Positions 28,906-39,119 of a stretch of DNA of 64,000 nt are shown piece after piece. The stretch's first letter is position 1, and every line of letters begins with the position of its first letter. Origin of the DNA: Psychrobacter sp. LV10R520-6 (GTDB lineage: Bacteria; Pseudomonadota; Gammaproteobacteria; Pseudomonadales; Moraxellaceae); contig NZ_LT900024.1 in the NCBI RefSeq assembly GCF_900182925.1, forward strand, positions 124,001 to 188,000, read 5' to 3'. The position numbers and the translations under genes were made by a program. The notes under the pieces were generated by a model, which was not told the DNA's origin, ran no database searches, and was given only the letters and a program-made list of their open reading frames with translations.

Positions 28906-29378
28906 AACGCATCCAACTTTTTTCTGAGCACCAGTAAAGCGGCGGTTTCAGCCAACGCTTTCTCTTTTCGGGCAAGCTCGCGTTGTAGCTGTTTGATGTG
29001 TTTGCGATCCGTCTGCTGTTGACGCTTATCTTTAAGGCTTTGTTGTTTGCTGCTACTAAAGCCTTTTAGGGCGTCGCTACGCCACGCTTTGATTTGTTCG
29101 CTATAGAGTCCTTTACGGCGGCAGTATTCACTGAGTTCGGCTTCGCTTAGACTGCCGGTTTCAATGACGGTGGCAAGTTTGGTCGCGCTTGACCAGTCAT
29201 TGGGGGTTCTCTTGTTTCCAGGCATGGGCTGACCTTGTTGTCGGGCTTGGTTGCGCCAATTATACAAAGTTTGTAGCCCAATGCCTTCATTTCTTGAGAC
29301 TTCGGCGATGGATAGGTTCAAGGGTGGTTGTAGTTTGTTTAATATCGCCTGTTTACGTTCTTCACTATAGCGTGGCAT
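28881..29378 (-). CDS. IS3-family transposase OrfA (HTH subunit)
   Basis: 165 residues from the ATG at 29378 (AAGGA 7 nt upstream; the frame is open to 29426). Helix-turn-helix of the transposase_8 type: SIAEVSRNEGIGLQTLYNWRNQ (written with its flanks at about 24-44). A second HTH-like segment (LSEYCRRKGLYSEQIKAWR) and a leucine-rich coiled coil (about 120-155) follow, ending LVLRKKLDAFWEEHEDD. It binds the IS ends and partners OrfB. Confidence 0.85.
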   Translation of the reverse strand: MPRYSEERKQAILNKLQPPLNLSIAEVSRNEGIGLQTLYNWRNQARQQGQPMPGNKRTPNDWSSATKLATVIETGSLSEAELSEYCRRKGLYSEQIKAWRSDALKGFSSSKQQSLKDKRQQQTDRKHIKQLQRELARKEKALAETAALLVLRKKLDAFWEEHEDD

Positions 29379-29506
29379 GATGAGTCCTTGATGCCCCCAT
29401 TTGGATTGTTTTTTTAGGGGTGACAACTATCCTGCCATAGGGGGCAAGCGCAAAATTAATGTTAAGTGTGGAAACTATTTTCAGTCAATTCCAACTAATA
29501 ATCAGG

Positions 29507-29550
29507 CTCACAAAACCCACTGCTGATAGAGTTAAAATGAGTTTGGACAA
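29507..29550 (+). repeat. Fragment related to the MITE left end
   Basis: CTCACAAAACCCACTGCTG... through GACAA aligns with the left arm of the MITE-like element (35692-35735). Both share CACAAA, CACTGCTGATAG, TAAAATG and GACAA in the same order and spacing, with small indels. The terminal GGGCGTG is not present. It lies between the IS3 element and the end of metH. Confidence 0.5.
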
Positions 29551-29615
29551 AGTCTAAATAGTATTTATTTTCTAATTTTTGCCATATATCAAGGGTTAGT
29601 GCGTACAAACCAATC

Positions 29616-32600
29616 CTACATATTCGGGTTCAACCACTTCTCAGCGGTTTTCATGTCCCAATCTTTACGCTCAGCATAACTCTCTAGCTGATCGGTGCTG
29701 ATTTTCCCCACGTTGAAGTACACACTGTCAGGATGCGAGTAATAAAACCCGCTGACGGATGAGGCAGGCCACATCGCGTAGCTTTCCGTTAAGGTCGTAC
29801 CGATCGCATCAACCGTACCGAGCCATTCAAACAATTTACCCTTTTCGGTATGCTCAGGGCAGGCAGGATAACCAGGAGCAGGGCGGATGCCGATGTATTT
29901 TTCTTTGATCATTTCATCTTTGCTCAGAGTTTCTTCCGGCTGATAGCCCCAATAGTCTTTACGAATAAGCTCATGTAGATGTTCGGCAAATGCTTCAGCT
30001 AAGCGGTCAGACAATGCTTGAGTCATGATGGCATTATAGTCATCACCATTGGTTTTGTATTCTTCAGCGAGCGCCTCTGTACCCACCATGGAGACCGTAA
30101 AGCCGCCAAGGTAGTCGGTGTGCGCTTCTGATGGCGAGATGAAATCTGCCAAGCTAAAGTTAGGCTTGCCGCTGGCTTTGTCGCTTTGTTGGCGCAAATG
30201 CTCGAATTGATACGTTGGCTTACCGCCTTGTGCTGGATCGTTATCATAGACAGTAACCGTATCAGCACCGGTGCGCCGTGCAGGCATGAGCTTAAACACC
30301 CCTTTAGCAATGATTAATTTCTCATCAATCATTTTTTTGAGCATATCTTCTGCATTACCAAATAAGTCGCGCGCTGCTTCGCCAACCACATCATCTTGCA
30401 GAATTTTGGGATATTTACCCGCCAGTCCCCAAGAGATAAAGAAGGGCGTCCAGTCAATATAAGGCAGTAGATTGGTTATTGGATAATCGTCAAGTATGAC
30501 TTGGCCTTGCTGGTTAGGAGTAGGCGGTACATAGTTGTCCCAATCATCCTTAAAGCCAATTTTGATTGATTCGGCATACGATATTTTGGCGGCTTTAGGT
30601 TGGCGTTTGGCTAAGCGTTCACGTACTTTAATATATTCTGCGCGAGTTTCATCAATTAGGCCTTGGCGGTTTTCTTTTGATAGCAATTTAGTGACCACGC
30701 CGACCGCGCGTGAGGCATCAGACACATAGATGACGCCGTTGTTTTGATATTGTGGTTCGACTTTGACGGCTGTATGAGCTTTGGACGTGGTCGCGCCGCC
30801 AATCATCAGTGGTAAGGTTATGCCGCGCTCTTGCATTTGCTTGGCGACATAGACCATCTCATCGAGGCTAGGAGTAATCAAGCCTGATAGCCCGATAATA
30901 TCGACTTTTTCAGCAAGCGCGGTATCGAGGATTTTTTCACACGGTACCATCACGCCCATATCGACAATGTCATAGCCATTACAGCCGAGCACCACGCCGA
31001 CGATGTTTTTGCCGATATCGTGGACATCGCCTTTGACCGTCGCCATGAGGATTCTACCTTTGGTTTCCCCTTCAACTTTTTCGGCTTCGATGTAGGGATT
31101 GAGCCACGCGACAGATTGTTTCATCACCCGAGCGGATTTGACCACTTGTGGTAAGAACATTTTACCCGCACCAAATAAATCGCCAACGATGTTCATACCA
31201 TCCATCAAGGGCCCTTCAATGACCTCAAGCGGTTTGGGATATTTTTCCCACGCCTCTTTGGTATCCGCTTCAATATAAGTAGTGATACCTTTGACTAAGG
31301 CGTGAGCAATGCGTTTTTCGACTGTGTCTTCACGCCATGTCAGATCGACTGTGCTGTCTTTTTTCTTCCCACCAAAGCTGTAATTTTCAGCGACGGTCAT
31401 CAACTGTTCAGTAGCATCTTGTCCCGTCTCACCTTGGTTGCGATTGAACATCACATCTTCGATGGCATCGCGCGCTTCTTTAGGGATATCGTCATACAGC
31501 TCAAGCATGGCGGGGTTAACGATACCCATGGTTAGACCAGCTTTGATAGTGTGATATAAGAATACTGAGTTAATGGCTTCACGAATGGGGTTACCACGGA
31601 AGCTGAACGAGACATTGGACACGCCGCCCGATACCATAGCATTGGGCAGATTATCAGTAATCCAACGTGTGGCATTAATAAAGTCGGCGCCGTAGTTATT
31701 ATGATCAGTGATACCAGTGGCAACCGCAAAGATATTGGGATCAAAGATAATATCTTCTGAAGGAAAGCCCACTTCATTGACCAATACATCATAGCTGCGC
31801 TGACAGATGCCGGTTTTGCGCTCGTAGGTGTCGGCCTGCCCCTCTTCATCAAAGGCCATCACGATGACCGCTGCCCCGTAACGCATACAGAGACGCGCTC
31901 GTTCGACGAACTCATCATGACCTTCTTTTAAGGAGATGGAGTTAACAATTGATTTGCCTTGGATACGCTTCAGACCTTCTTCGATAATGTCCCATTTAGA
32001 AGAATCAATCATCAAGGGCACACGGCTAATATCGGGCTCACCCGAAACCAAATTAACGAAATGAATCATCGCCTGTTTGGAGTCGAGCATGCCCTCGTCC
32101 ATATTGATATCGACGACTTGCGCACCGCCTTCGACTTGGTCACGAGCGACATCAAGTGCTTCGGTATAGGCTTCGGTTTTAATCAAACGCAAGAATTTCT
32201 TGGAGCCGGTAACGTTGGTACGCTCCCCGACGTTGACGAACAAGCTTGCAGGGGTGATGTTAAACGGCTCAAGTCCGGATAAGCGGCAGGCAGGTGGAAT
32301 CTCAGGAATCACACGCGGCGGGAATTTAGCCACCATATTGGCAATTTGGCGGATATGCTCAGGTGTGGTACCACAGCAGCCACCGACGATATTCAAAATA
32401 CCCGCTTTGGCAAAGCCTTCGAGTAGGGCAGTGGTTTCCTCTGGCGTTTGGTCGTATTCACCAAACTCGTTGGGCAAGCCCGCATTTGGATGCGCAGAGA
32501 CATACATGTTGGCAATATTGGAGAGCGTTTGAATATGTGGTCTGAGTGCATCAGCGCCTAGCGCACAGTTAAAGCCCACAGAGAGCGGCCTGGCGTGGCG

Positions 32601-33416
32601 GACTGAGTTATAAAACGCCTCAGCTGTTTGCCCTGAAAGCGTGCGACCCGACGCATCGGTAATCGTACCCGATATCATAATCGGCAACTCAAAACCGATA
32701 TCATCAAATACACCGGTTACCGCAAAGATTGCTGCTTTGGCGTTCAAGGTATCGAAAATAGTTTCGATTAGGATAATATCAACGCCGCCTTCCATCAGCG
32801 CCAGTGTCGACTCGCGGTAATTAAGTACCAACTCATCAAAGGTAATATTACGGAAGGCGGGGTCATTAACATCAGGCGACAGCGAACAGGTACGTGATGT
32901 TGGCCCCAACACCCCAGCGACAAAGCGTGGCTTTTCTGGCGTCTTAGCGGTGAATTCATCAGCGGCTTCGCGGGCAAGTTTGGCGGCGGTCTTGTTTAGC
33001 TCTGGCACCAGATACTGCATATTGTAGTCGGCCATCGACAGCCGCGTGCCATTAAAGCTGTTGGTCTCGATGATGTCTGCGCCAGCAGCAAGATGATCGC
33101 TATGAATCTCTTTTACCATATGTGGTTGCGAGAGCACCAATAAGTCGTTGTTACCTCGAACATCTTGATTAATATCAGCAAAACGCTCACCGCGATAGTC
33201 TGACTCCTCAAGCTTATAGTTCTGAATATGGGTTCCCATCGCGCCATCTAGCACTAAGATTCGTAATGCCATTTGTTCAGTGATGCGCGCACGGGCAGTG
33301 AGCTGCTGTGCCTTATAAGGAAAAACCGCTGGCGGCGTCAGTATAAAATCATCACCGGCTGATGTGGCAGAAAAAGTAGGAGCATTATCGGCTGTAGAAG
33401 AGGTCATCGAGGTCAT
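29616..33416 (-). CDS. metH: Cobalamin-dependent methionine synthase MetH
   Basis: 1266 residues, complete (E. coli MetH is 1227). Methyl transfer from 5-methyl-tetrahydrofolate to homocysteine. Domains: homocysteine-binding (about 45-365) with zinc Cys in NCALGAD and [10 protein letters not shown]; pterin-binding (about 390-655, [14 protein letters not shown]); B12 cap and Rossmann domains (about 690-935) with [12 protein letters not shown] carrying the cobalt-ligating His and [14 protein letters not shown]; activation domain (about 960-1266) with [12 protein letters not shown] for S-adenosylmethionine. No cobalamin or SAM riboswitch pattern is recognised upstream. Confidence 0.96.
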   Translation of the reverse strand: MTSMTSSTADNAPTFSATSAGDDFILTPPAVFPYKAQQLTARARITEQMALRILVLDGAMGTHIQNYKLEESDYRGERFADINQDVRGNNDLLVLSQPHMVKEIHSDHLAAGADIIETNSFNGTRLSMADYNMQYLVPELNKTAAKLAREAADEFTAKTPEKPRFVAGVLGPTSRTCSLSPDVNDPAFRNITFDELVLNYRESTLALMEGGVDIILIETIFDTLNAKAAIFAVTGVFDDIGFELPIMISGTITDASGRTLSGQTAEAFYNSVRHARPLSVGFNCALGADALRPHIQTLSNIANMYVSAHPNAGLPNEFGEYDQTPEETTALLEGFAKAGILNIVGGCCGTTPEHIRQIANMVAKFPPRVIPEIPPACRLSGLEPFNITPASLFVNVGERTNVTGSKKFLRLIKTEAYTEALDVARDQVEGGAQVVDINMDEGMLDSKQAMIHFVNLVSGEPDISRVPLMIDSSKWDIIEEGLKRIQGKSIVNSISLKEGHDEFVERARLCMRYGAAVIVMAFDEEGQADTYERKTGICQRSYDVLVNEVGFPSEDIIFDPNIFAVATGITDHNNYGADFINATRWITDNLPNAMVSGGVSNVSFSFRGNPIREAINSVFLYHTIKAGLTMGIVNPAMLELYDDIPKEARDAIEDVMFNRNQGETGQDATEQLMTVAENYSFGGKKKDSTVDLTWREDTVEKRIAHALVKGITTYIEADTKEAWEKYPKPLEVIEGPLMDGMNIVGDLFGAGKMFLPQVVKSARVMKQSVAWLNPYIEAEKVEGETKGRILMATVKGDVHDIGKNIVGVVLGCNGYDIVDMGVMVPCEKILDTALAEKVDIIGLSGLITPSLDEMVYVAKQMQERGITLPLMIGGATTSKAHTAVKVEPQYQNNGVIYVSDASRAVGVVTKLLSKENRQGLIDETRAEYIKVRERLAKRQPKAAKISYAESIKIGFKDDWDNYVPPTPNQQGQVILDDYPITNLLPYIDWTPFFISWGLAGKYPKILQDDVVGEAARDLFGNAEDMLKKMIDEKLIIAKGVFKLMPARRTGADTVTVYDNDPAQGGKPTYQFEHLRQQSDKASGKPNFSLADFISPSEAHTDYLGGFTVSMVGTEALAEEYKTNGDDYNAIMTQALSDRLAEAFAEHLHELIRKDYWGYQPEETLSKDEMIKEKYIGIRPAPGYPACPEHTEKGKLFEWLGTVDAIGTTLTESYAMWPASSVSGFYYSHPDSVYFNVGKISTDQLESYAERKDWDMKTAEKWLNPNM

Positions 33417-34026
33417 AGGAACGCTGCTTATATCGTCAATATTATTAAGATAGGATAGAAAGGGATAAGATTCAAAAGCAAAAAATGCAAATTCTTAGTA
33501 TTTTAGCATGAAAAGTCCAGCTCTCGCGGGCATGTCTTTAGTCATCTTTAGCAATTAAGTTTAGAGATAAAAACAATAATGAATCTTAGTAGTCAACATG
33601 CTACCAAATAGGAGTAAAGACATTCATTCGACTTAGAATTATAAACAAAAATATTATGATCGCAAATTCGAATGAGTTACGAACTAAAACATATAAGATT
33701 GCTCAGTATTTGTACAATAAGTTTGCTTTTAAAATTAAAAATTACCATTTTGCTTAAAAACGAGGTGAAACTTACACGGCTATTACAAAAAGTAGCGTAA
33801 ACACAAATTGCTTATATTATTTTATATGTTAATTTAATTTCAGAAGGATGGGTCTTTCATAAGACAATCTTATGAATACAGATTCATAAGATTGTCTTGT
33901 GAATCTGTATTCATAGCTTTTTTGCTGTTGAGCCTCAGTCAATCTTAGGATTATTTATCTTTGGAGAAGCACACGTAAACCGGTAAGAAAATAACTAGGA
34001 TATACTTCATTATTAAGGAAAAAACT
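33417..34026. other. Intergenic region metH-FAS1
   Basis: 610 nt, AT-rich, between divergent genes. It holds two overlapping perfect palindromes (33861-33915, listed separately) and the AAGGA ribosome site of the first FAS1 gene. No riboswitch, RNA gene or open frame is recognised in the rest. Confidence 0.45.
33861..33915. repeat. Overlapping perfect inverted repeats (alternative hairpins)
   Basis: Hairpin 1: 17-bp perfect stem, 33861-33877 with 33882-33898, loop ACAG. Hairpin 2: 16-bp perfect stem, 33871-33886 with 33900-33915, loop 13 nt. They share the middle segment and so exclude each other. Hairpin 2 is followed by GCTTTTTTTG on the plus strand, like a terminator. The arrangement could be an attenuator or a product of inverted duplication. 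Confidence 0.75.
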
Positions 34027-34581
34027 ATGAAAATTACCAAAATCGCTACCCTAGGTGCATTAGCCGTATCAATAGCTGGACTTAGCGCCTGTAACAACAT
34101 GATGCCACAAAAAGAGGCTGCAATGAAGGCGCCGATGCACAGCCAATCAATGGCAAAAATGAACGTGGTACAGCTTGCGCAAAGCAACCCTGACTTCTCA
34201 ATACTAGTAGAAGCCGTACAAGCAGCAGGGCTTGGCAGTATGCTATCTGATCCTAACGCTCATTACACAGTATTTGCACCAACCAATGATGCCTTCATGC
34301 AAGCGTTGACTGAAACCGGCAGGAGCAAAGCGCAACTGTTTGCAAACAAACCACTATTAACTAAAATCTTAGGTTACCATGTCATCAGTGGTGATATGGC
34401 TATGTATGCCAAAGATGTTAAGCCTGGTAATGTTATGACAGCTAGCAATGATACCTTGATGGTAACCAGTCAAGGCATGTTGATGGATGAGATGGGACGT
34501 ACTGCTAATATTGTGAAAACAGACATGGCAGCTACTAACGGTGTCGTACATGTCATCGATAAAGTGTTATTGCCTAAATAA
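34027..34581 (+). CDS. FAS1 (fasciclin) domain lipoprotein, copy 1
   Basis: 184 residues. Lipoprotein signal with lipobox LSA-C (Cys near 22), a Met/Lys-rich spacer, and one FAS1 domain (about 50-184). Typical motifs: HYTVFAPTNDAFMQAL, LTKILGYHVISGDM and ATNGVVHVIDKVLLPK. FAS1 domains mediate surface adhesion or matrix contact; the bacterial role is not defined. AAGGA precedes the ATG. A second FAS1 lipoprotein follows 260 nt downstream. Confidence 0.88.
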   Translation: MKITKIATLGALAVSIAGLSACNNMMPQKEAAMKAPMHSQSMAKMNVVQLAQSNPDFSILVEAVQAAGLGSMLSDPNAHYTVFAPTNDAFMQALTETGRSKAQLFANKPLLTKILGYHVISGDMAMYAKDVKPGNVMTASNDTLMVTSQGMLMDEMGRTANIVKTDMAATNGVVHVIDKVLLPK

Positions 34582-34841
34582 ACCTTAAGCAAGAATTAAC
34601 GGATTAAATATATCTGTTATAAGAGGGTAAAGCTGATATTAATGTCAGCTGACGCTCACCATGAGCTGGCTGCTAAGTTGCCAATATTGGATACTTTCCG
34701 TATTAGCATTACTACTATTCAGCTCATTAACGTTTAGCAACTAACTAATTACTGATTGATTGATTGATAGCTACTTTGTCTAGCCTTAAAGATTTTTACT
34801 GGTCAAACAAGTTATTGATGAACATCTATAAGGACATAACC

Positions 34842-35465
34842 ATGTTAAAAAAGAATTTATTATCCTTGGCAATGGCCATGATCGTATTGCCTTTAGCTGC
34901 CTGTAGTAACAACGAGGAAGTGGCTACACCAGTTGAGACTGATGCCGAAACGGTAGTAGTGGCTGAACCTGAAGTTATGGCTGAATCTGAGCCTATGGCC
35001 GAAGTTGACCCTATGGATGCTGATATGGCCGCCGATATGACTGCTACGCAAAGTATCGCTGAAATGGCTGCTGGCAATGAAAACTTAACAATTCTAACAG
35101 CGGCACTGCAAGCTGCTGGTCTTGATACTATGATGATGGAAGCAGGCGAATATACTGTATTTGCCCCAACTGATGATGCATTTGCTGCTGTATTGACCAA
35201 ACTAGACGTAACTAAAGAAGAGTTATTAGCCAATACAGACTTGCTAAAAAGCGTTCTTCCGTATCACGTAGTTCCTATGGTTGTTAAAGCGGCAGATATT
35301 CCTTATGGCACTCCTATCGAGACTGTTAACGGTCAAATGATTACTATTAGTGATGCTAATGTTATCACTGATGCTAGCGGTAACATGGCCAATATCGTTG
35401 GAACAGATATGATGGCAACCAATGGCGTTGTTCATGTTATTGACACTGTATTATTACCAAAATAA
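34842..35465 (+). CDS. FAS1 (fasciclin) domain lipoprotein, copy 2
   Basis: 207 residues from the ATG at 34842 (AAGGA upstream; the frame is open from 34764). Lipobox LAA-C near residue 21, then an acidic spacer rich in Glu, Val, Ala, Met and Asp (about 25-75), then FAS1 (about 78-207) with EYTVFAPTDDAFAAVL, YHVVPMVVKA and ATNGVVHVIDTVLLPK. The C-terminal block is nearly identical to copy 1, indicating tandem duplication. Its spacer is acidic, whereas copy 1's is Met/Lys-rich. Confidence 0.88.
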   Translation: MLKKNLLSLAMAMIVLPLAACSNNEEVATPVETDAETVVVAEPEVMAESEPMAEVDPMDADMAADMTATQSIAEMAAGNENLTILTAALQAAGLDTMMMEAGEYTVFAPTDDAFAAVLTKLDVTKEELLANTDLLKSVLPYHVVPMVVKAADIPYGTPIETVNGQMITISDANVITDASGNMANIVGTDMMATNGVVHVIDTVLLPK

Positions 35466-35523
35466 CAGTTGTTTGAATAAGACTGTTCGTAAATAACTTA
35501 ATAGTAGACTAATCAAAGATAAG

Positions 35524-35550
35524 AAGCTCAGCTATACGCTGGGCTTTTTT
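35524..35550 (+). terminator. Terminator after FAS1 pair
   Basis: Stem AAGCTCAGC / GCTGGGCTT (one G-T pair), loop TATAC, then TTTT. Confidence 0.82.
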
Positions 35551-35677
35551 GTGCGTGCAATTTCTTATCCATAGTAAGCTTTTATAAATAAAGCAATTAA
35601 CACTATATATTTTAAGTAAGCCATAAAAAACCCATAACCGTAGCCATGGGAATTTTAGATTGCCTTAAGTATTATTA

Positions 35678-36019
35678 GGGCGTGTTGAACATTCACAAAT
35701 AGGCACTGCTGATAGCTAAAATGGTTCCAGACAAGAGGCAAATTGACGATAATGCAGATGCCTTAGCTAGAGTTGCTACACACTGCTCATGAATAGCTGG
35801 GGGGGGGGCAATTTTAGCATCAGCCCTGAGGACGGAGTAAGCAAAGCACTGCTTTGCCCGTCCGCAAGACAAGAGCTATGCTCGCAGTGGGACAGGACTC
35901 TTTTTTGCCACTACTTCATTAAAACTATCCGCTTAGAATGACTAAACTAGATATTTTTAATCTTGAATCGACTAAAAAATAGTCTCTGTCAGTGCCATGG
36001 TCGAATGTTCAACACGCCC
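35678..36019. mobile_element. MITE-like non-autonomous element, 342 bp
   Basis: Bounded by a perfect 17-bp inverted repeat: GGGCGTGTTGAACATTC at 35678-35694 and its complement at 36003-36019. TA flanks both ends directly, as expected for a TA target duplication. The interior has no open frame of note. It includes a run of ten G (35799-35808) and a GC-rich hairpin-prone stretch (AAGCACTGCTTTGCCCGTCC region). Left-arm sequence is shared with 29507-29550; the core TTGAATCGACTA (35963-35974) is shared with the 42-bp dispersed repeat. Confidence 0.72.
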
Positions 36020-36375
36020 TAATGACGATTACTTTAATATCGTAGTTATGTCTTAACAAAAAAAGTAACGTATCTTGTGATTACTCTTTTTATATATAAC
36101 GACGACAAGTTCGCATACCCTATGCCATTAGACAGTACATTGGCTTCTTCGTTATATTATTTATAATAAAAGGTGATTGATACTTACTTCTGAAACTGAA
36201 ACCCAGACAGTTCATCAAGCGGGTCTGTTCCCTGTGATTACAGGAATTGACTAGAGTTCATAGCTTTACTTGTTTTAAATGTACTGGCTATTTTTTAGAT
36301 CTTCGATCAAAAGACCTATCTCTGAAGGCTAATTATTGGATCACTAGCTATCCATATAACTAACGGTTGTCCCAC
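36020..36375. other. Intergenic region, MITE to symporter terminator
   Basis: About 355 nt without a gene. I see no conserved motif or RNA gene; a terminator hairpin follows immediately. Confidence 0.4.
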
Positions 36376-36409
36376 AAAAAAGCTCGTGACCATCGCCACG
36401 AGCTTTTTT
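36376..36409 (-). terminator. Terminator after sodium:alanine symporter gene
   Basis: 13-bp stem AAAAAAGCTCGTG / CACGAGCTTTTTT with an 8-nt loop. A/T runs on both sides make it bidirectional; it lies about 57 nt past the minus-strand stop. Confidence 0.9.
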
Positions 36410-36465
36410 TGATTTTACCTAAGAACTACTTAAGGATTATTTGATAAGACTTACTTCAAATAGCC

Positions 36466-38013
36466 TTATTTAAGATCTTTATGTAGAGGATCTTTATTCA
36501 TGTCTTCCATCTGTTTGCGATGACGCTCTTCCCAATATGGCGCGTTTTTGATACCAAATTTTGCGGGATCAAAACTATAGTGTTTCACGCCAGCTTTACG
36601 CTGTGCTTCGTAGTCTTTAAGCATGGTTAGAGTCGGACGGGCCACAATGAAGATGACTAAGATACCAACGATGTTCAACCAAGCCATCAAGCCAACACCA
36701 ATATCACCAATAGCCCAGATATAGCCAGCTGAGTTAAGACCACCGTAGGCAACCATCGCCATGATTAAGATTTTGACTAGGAATCTACCGATTTTACCTG
36801 CTTCTTTTCCTAGAAAGCGGGTTAAGTAAGCAACGTTTACTTCAGCGATATAGTAATAGGCCAAAATAGTAGTAAAGGCAAAGAAGAATACTGCGACGGC
36901 AATAAAGACATTACCGAAGGAACCGTATACTGATTCCATCGCCATCTGCGTAAAGGATGGTGAGCTAATTACAACATCGGCTGGTACGTTCTGTACCAAG
37001 AACTCACCGTCAGGCAGTGTACCTTGGATATTATAAGTACCCATGGTCAAAATCATGAACGCAGTAGCAGAACATACCAATATTGTATCGACATAGACTG
37101 AGAATGCTTGTACTAAACCCTGCTGTGATGGATGCTCAACTTCTGCAGCAGCAGCAGCGTGAGGGCCTGTACCTTGACCGGCCTCGTTGGAGTAAATACC
37201 ACGTTTAACACCCCAGCCGATAGCAGCACCAAAGCCTGCTTGAGCGGTGAAAGCGTCGCCGACAATCATACCAAATACTTGTGGAATCATCTCATAATTA
37301 GCGAACATAATGAGCAAGGCTAAGACAATATAACCGATTGCCATAAAAGGTACTGCGTATTCGGTAAAAGTTGCAATACGCTTAATACCACCAAAGATGA
37401 TAATACCTAGGACCACTAAAATAATACCTAGCGCCACTAAACGCATAGAGCCGACTTCTAATGCGCCGACATTCACTATAGTACCTTCGCCCATGACCTG
37501 TGCAAAGGCATTGATAACGCCGTTTGCCTGCACACCTGGTAGGAATATTCCACAGGCTAAAATAGAGGCAATCGCAAACAGGACGCCATACCATTTTTGA
37601 CCAAGTGCCCGCTCAAAGTAATAGGCAGGGCCACCACGATATTCACCAGTAATCTCGTCTTTTTCTTTGTAAATCTGTGCCAGTGTTGATTCAACATAAG
37701 CGGTTGAAGCACCTAAGAACGCCACAACCCACATCCAAAATACCGCACCTGGGCCACCGAAGCCGATAGCAGCTGCTACCCCTGCGATGTTACCCATACC
37801 CACACGTCCGGCAAGCGATACCGCAAGTGCCTGAAATGATGAAATACCATCCTTACTAGACTTACCTGTAAATAGTAATTTTATCATTTCACCGAACAGA
37901 CGCACTTGTACGAAGCGCGTCATGATGGAATAGAACAGACCAGCACCTAAGCATAAGTAAATTAATGCTGGGCTCCAAATAATTCCGTTTACTACATTGA
38001 CTAAACCTTCCAT
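36466..38013 (-). CDS. Sodium:alanine/glycine symporter, AGCS family
   Basis: 515 residues, about 11 transmembrane helices, inner membrane. AGCS motifs: ISSFQALAVSLAGRVGMGNIAGVA near the N-terminus (written here beyond its core, GRVGMGNIAGVA), GGPGAVFWMWV, YRGGPAYYFERALG and SNEAGQGTGPHAAAAAEV, followed by a cytosolic tail rich in Lys/Asp. Takes up alanine or glycine with Na+. AGGAA precedes the ATG. The upstream 1.1 kb was checked for a glycine riboswitch; none was recognised. Confidence 0.9.
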   Translation of the reverse strand: MEGLVNVVNGIIWSPALIYLCLGAGLFYSIMTRFVQVRLFGEMIKLLFTGKSSKDGISSFQALAVSLAGRVGMGNIAGVAAAIGFGGPGAVFWMWVVAFLGASTAYVESTLAQIYKEKDEITGEYRGGPAYYFERALGQKWYGVLFAIASILACGIFLPGVQANGVINAFAQVMGEGTIVNVGALEVGSMRLVALGIILVVLGIIIFGGIKRIATFTEYAVPFMAIGYIVLALLIMFANYEMIPQVFGMIVGDAFTAQAGFGAAIGWGVKRGIYSNEAGQGTGPHAAAAAEVEHPSQQGLVQAFSVYVDTILVCSATAFMILTMGTYNIQGTLPDGEFLVQNVPADVVISSPSFTQMAMESVYGSFGNVFIAVAVFFFAFTTILAYYYIAEVNVAYLTRFLGKEAGKIGRFLVKILIMAMVAYGGLNSAGYIWAIGDIGVGLMAWLNIVGILVIFIVARPTLTMLKDYEAQRKAGVKHYSFDPAKFGIKNAPYWEERHRKQMEDMNKDPLHKDLK

Positions 38014-39119
38014 ATCTCTATTCCTAGTACTGTCTCAAAGTGGCTATGCTTGTCTAACTGTTTAAGCGAGATGTATAAACTAAACGTAACGACTTAAATT
38101 TATAGTCACTTAACCACTCAGGATAGCTTGTAGTTGTCCGTGTATATCCGCTTGCCTTATTACCAACACTGACAGTATCAATATTGTTTAATCAATACTA
38201 TTTATCAAAATCAGTGCCGATGCTAAAATTAGCTGCGGCTGCAATTCCTTTTGCCATTTTAATCATTGCAATATCATGACGTCACGCAGTAAGAGTGGAT
38301 AAATAACAAAAAAACCAGCGAATAAAGCAGTTGGTTACTATAGTTAAATACCCAGCAAAAGAGTGACAGCATTCAACGTGCAACTAGCCGTCATGATGGT
38401 CTCAACTTGCCCATAACTCTCAGTCAAATGACTGTTAATACCCATCGCTATTGATTTAAGCGGCAATTATTTATCAGGTATCTCAACCGTTATTGATAAA
38501 AAATTGATGGCCATTCAGCTTGGTATTTGTGCTAGTTATACGATAAGTTGAGAAAAACAATTGATAATTCGTACTCTGCCTATACTAATTGAGTAACAAA
38601 TCCACTACCGATTGTGTGCAAAACATACGGTTAAGTAACTGCAATTTGCCACAAATATATGTTGATTACTAGATTTTTTTTTGATTACTGCATACTTTTT
38701 GTTTTAGAAGGGTCGTTAGTAAACGGATGTGTGGTCATATAGAGGTTTTGAGAGAAAGAATTTTTTAGGGGATAGTATTAAAAGTAGTGATTCATATTGA
38801 GACTCTGCCGTTGTGTTTTGGTAACGGTGAGTTGTAAAATAGCAATGTTAACGCCATTATTAGCAGCATATGTTTAGGCTATAGAGCCAGCACTGTATAA
38901 TCGCTATCATAATTGATAACTGTCTAAATGTTGTTTTCATATAAGCTTTTGTATTACAGGTGTTTATATCATAGACCCAGATATCACAGAAACCTGCTAT
39001 AAAGACCTACTATAAATAGGCGCACAGATAACAAATGCTTATCGTAGTAGATAAAAAAGTTATCAAGGCATGTGTTACCGGTTATCTATAGTTATTTATT
39101 ATTCTTAGGAGAGACAAAT
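38014..39119. other. Long gene-poor region, symporter to LemA
   Basis: 1.1 kb between divergent genes, AT-rich, with no open frame worth reporting. It must contain two promoters. No tRNA, riboswitch, perfect long palindrome or IS end was recognised. Its length leaves room for an unrecognised small RNA. Confidence 0.4.

Larger units (their letters stand above)
27802..29429 (-). mobile_element. IS3-family insertion sequence
   Basis: Element bounded by the inverted repeat TAGTTGTCACC (27802-27812) and GGTGACAACTA (29419-29429). It encloses orfA and orfB on the minus strand with a 25-nt overlap in different frames. No target duplication is obvious at these ends, so the exact edges may be off by a few bases or a rearrangement may have followed insertion. 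Its left end supplies the ATG now opening the NdpA-like gene. Confidence 0.75.

Noticed and set aside
33417..33860. Cobalamin or SAM riboswitch upstream of metH
   Set aside because: No B12-box or SAM-box like sequence was recognised.
38014..38200. Glycine riboswitch upstream of the symporter
   Set aside because: Such riboswitches precede this family in some bacteria, but no gcvT-type motif was found on the minus strand here.
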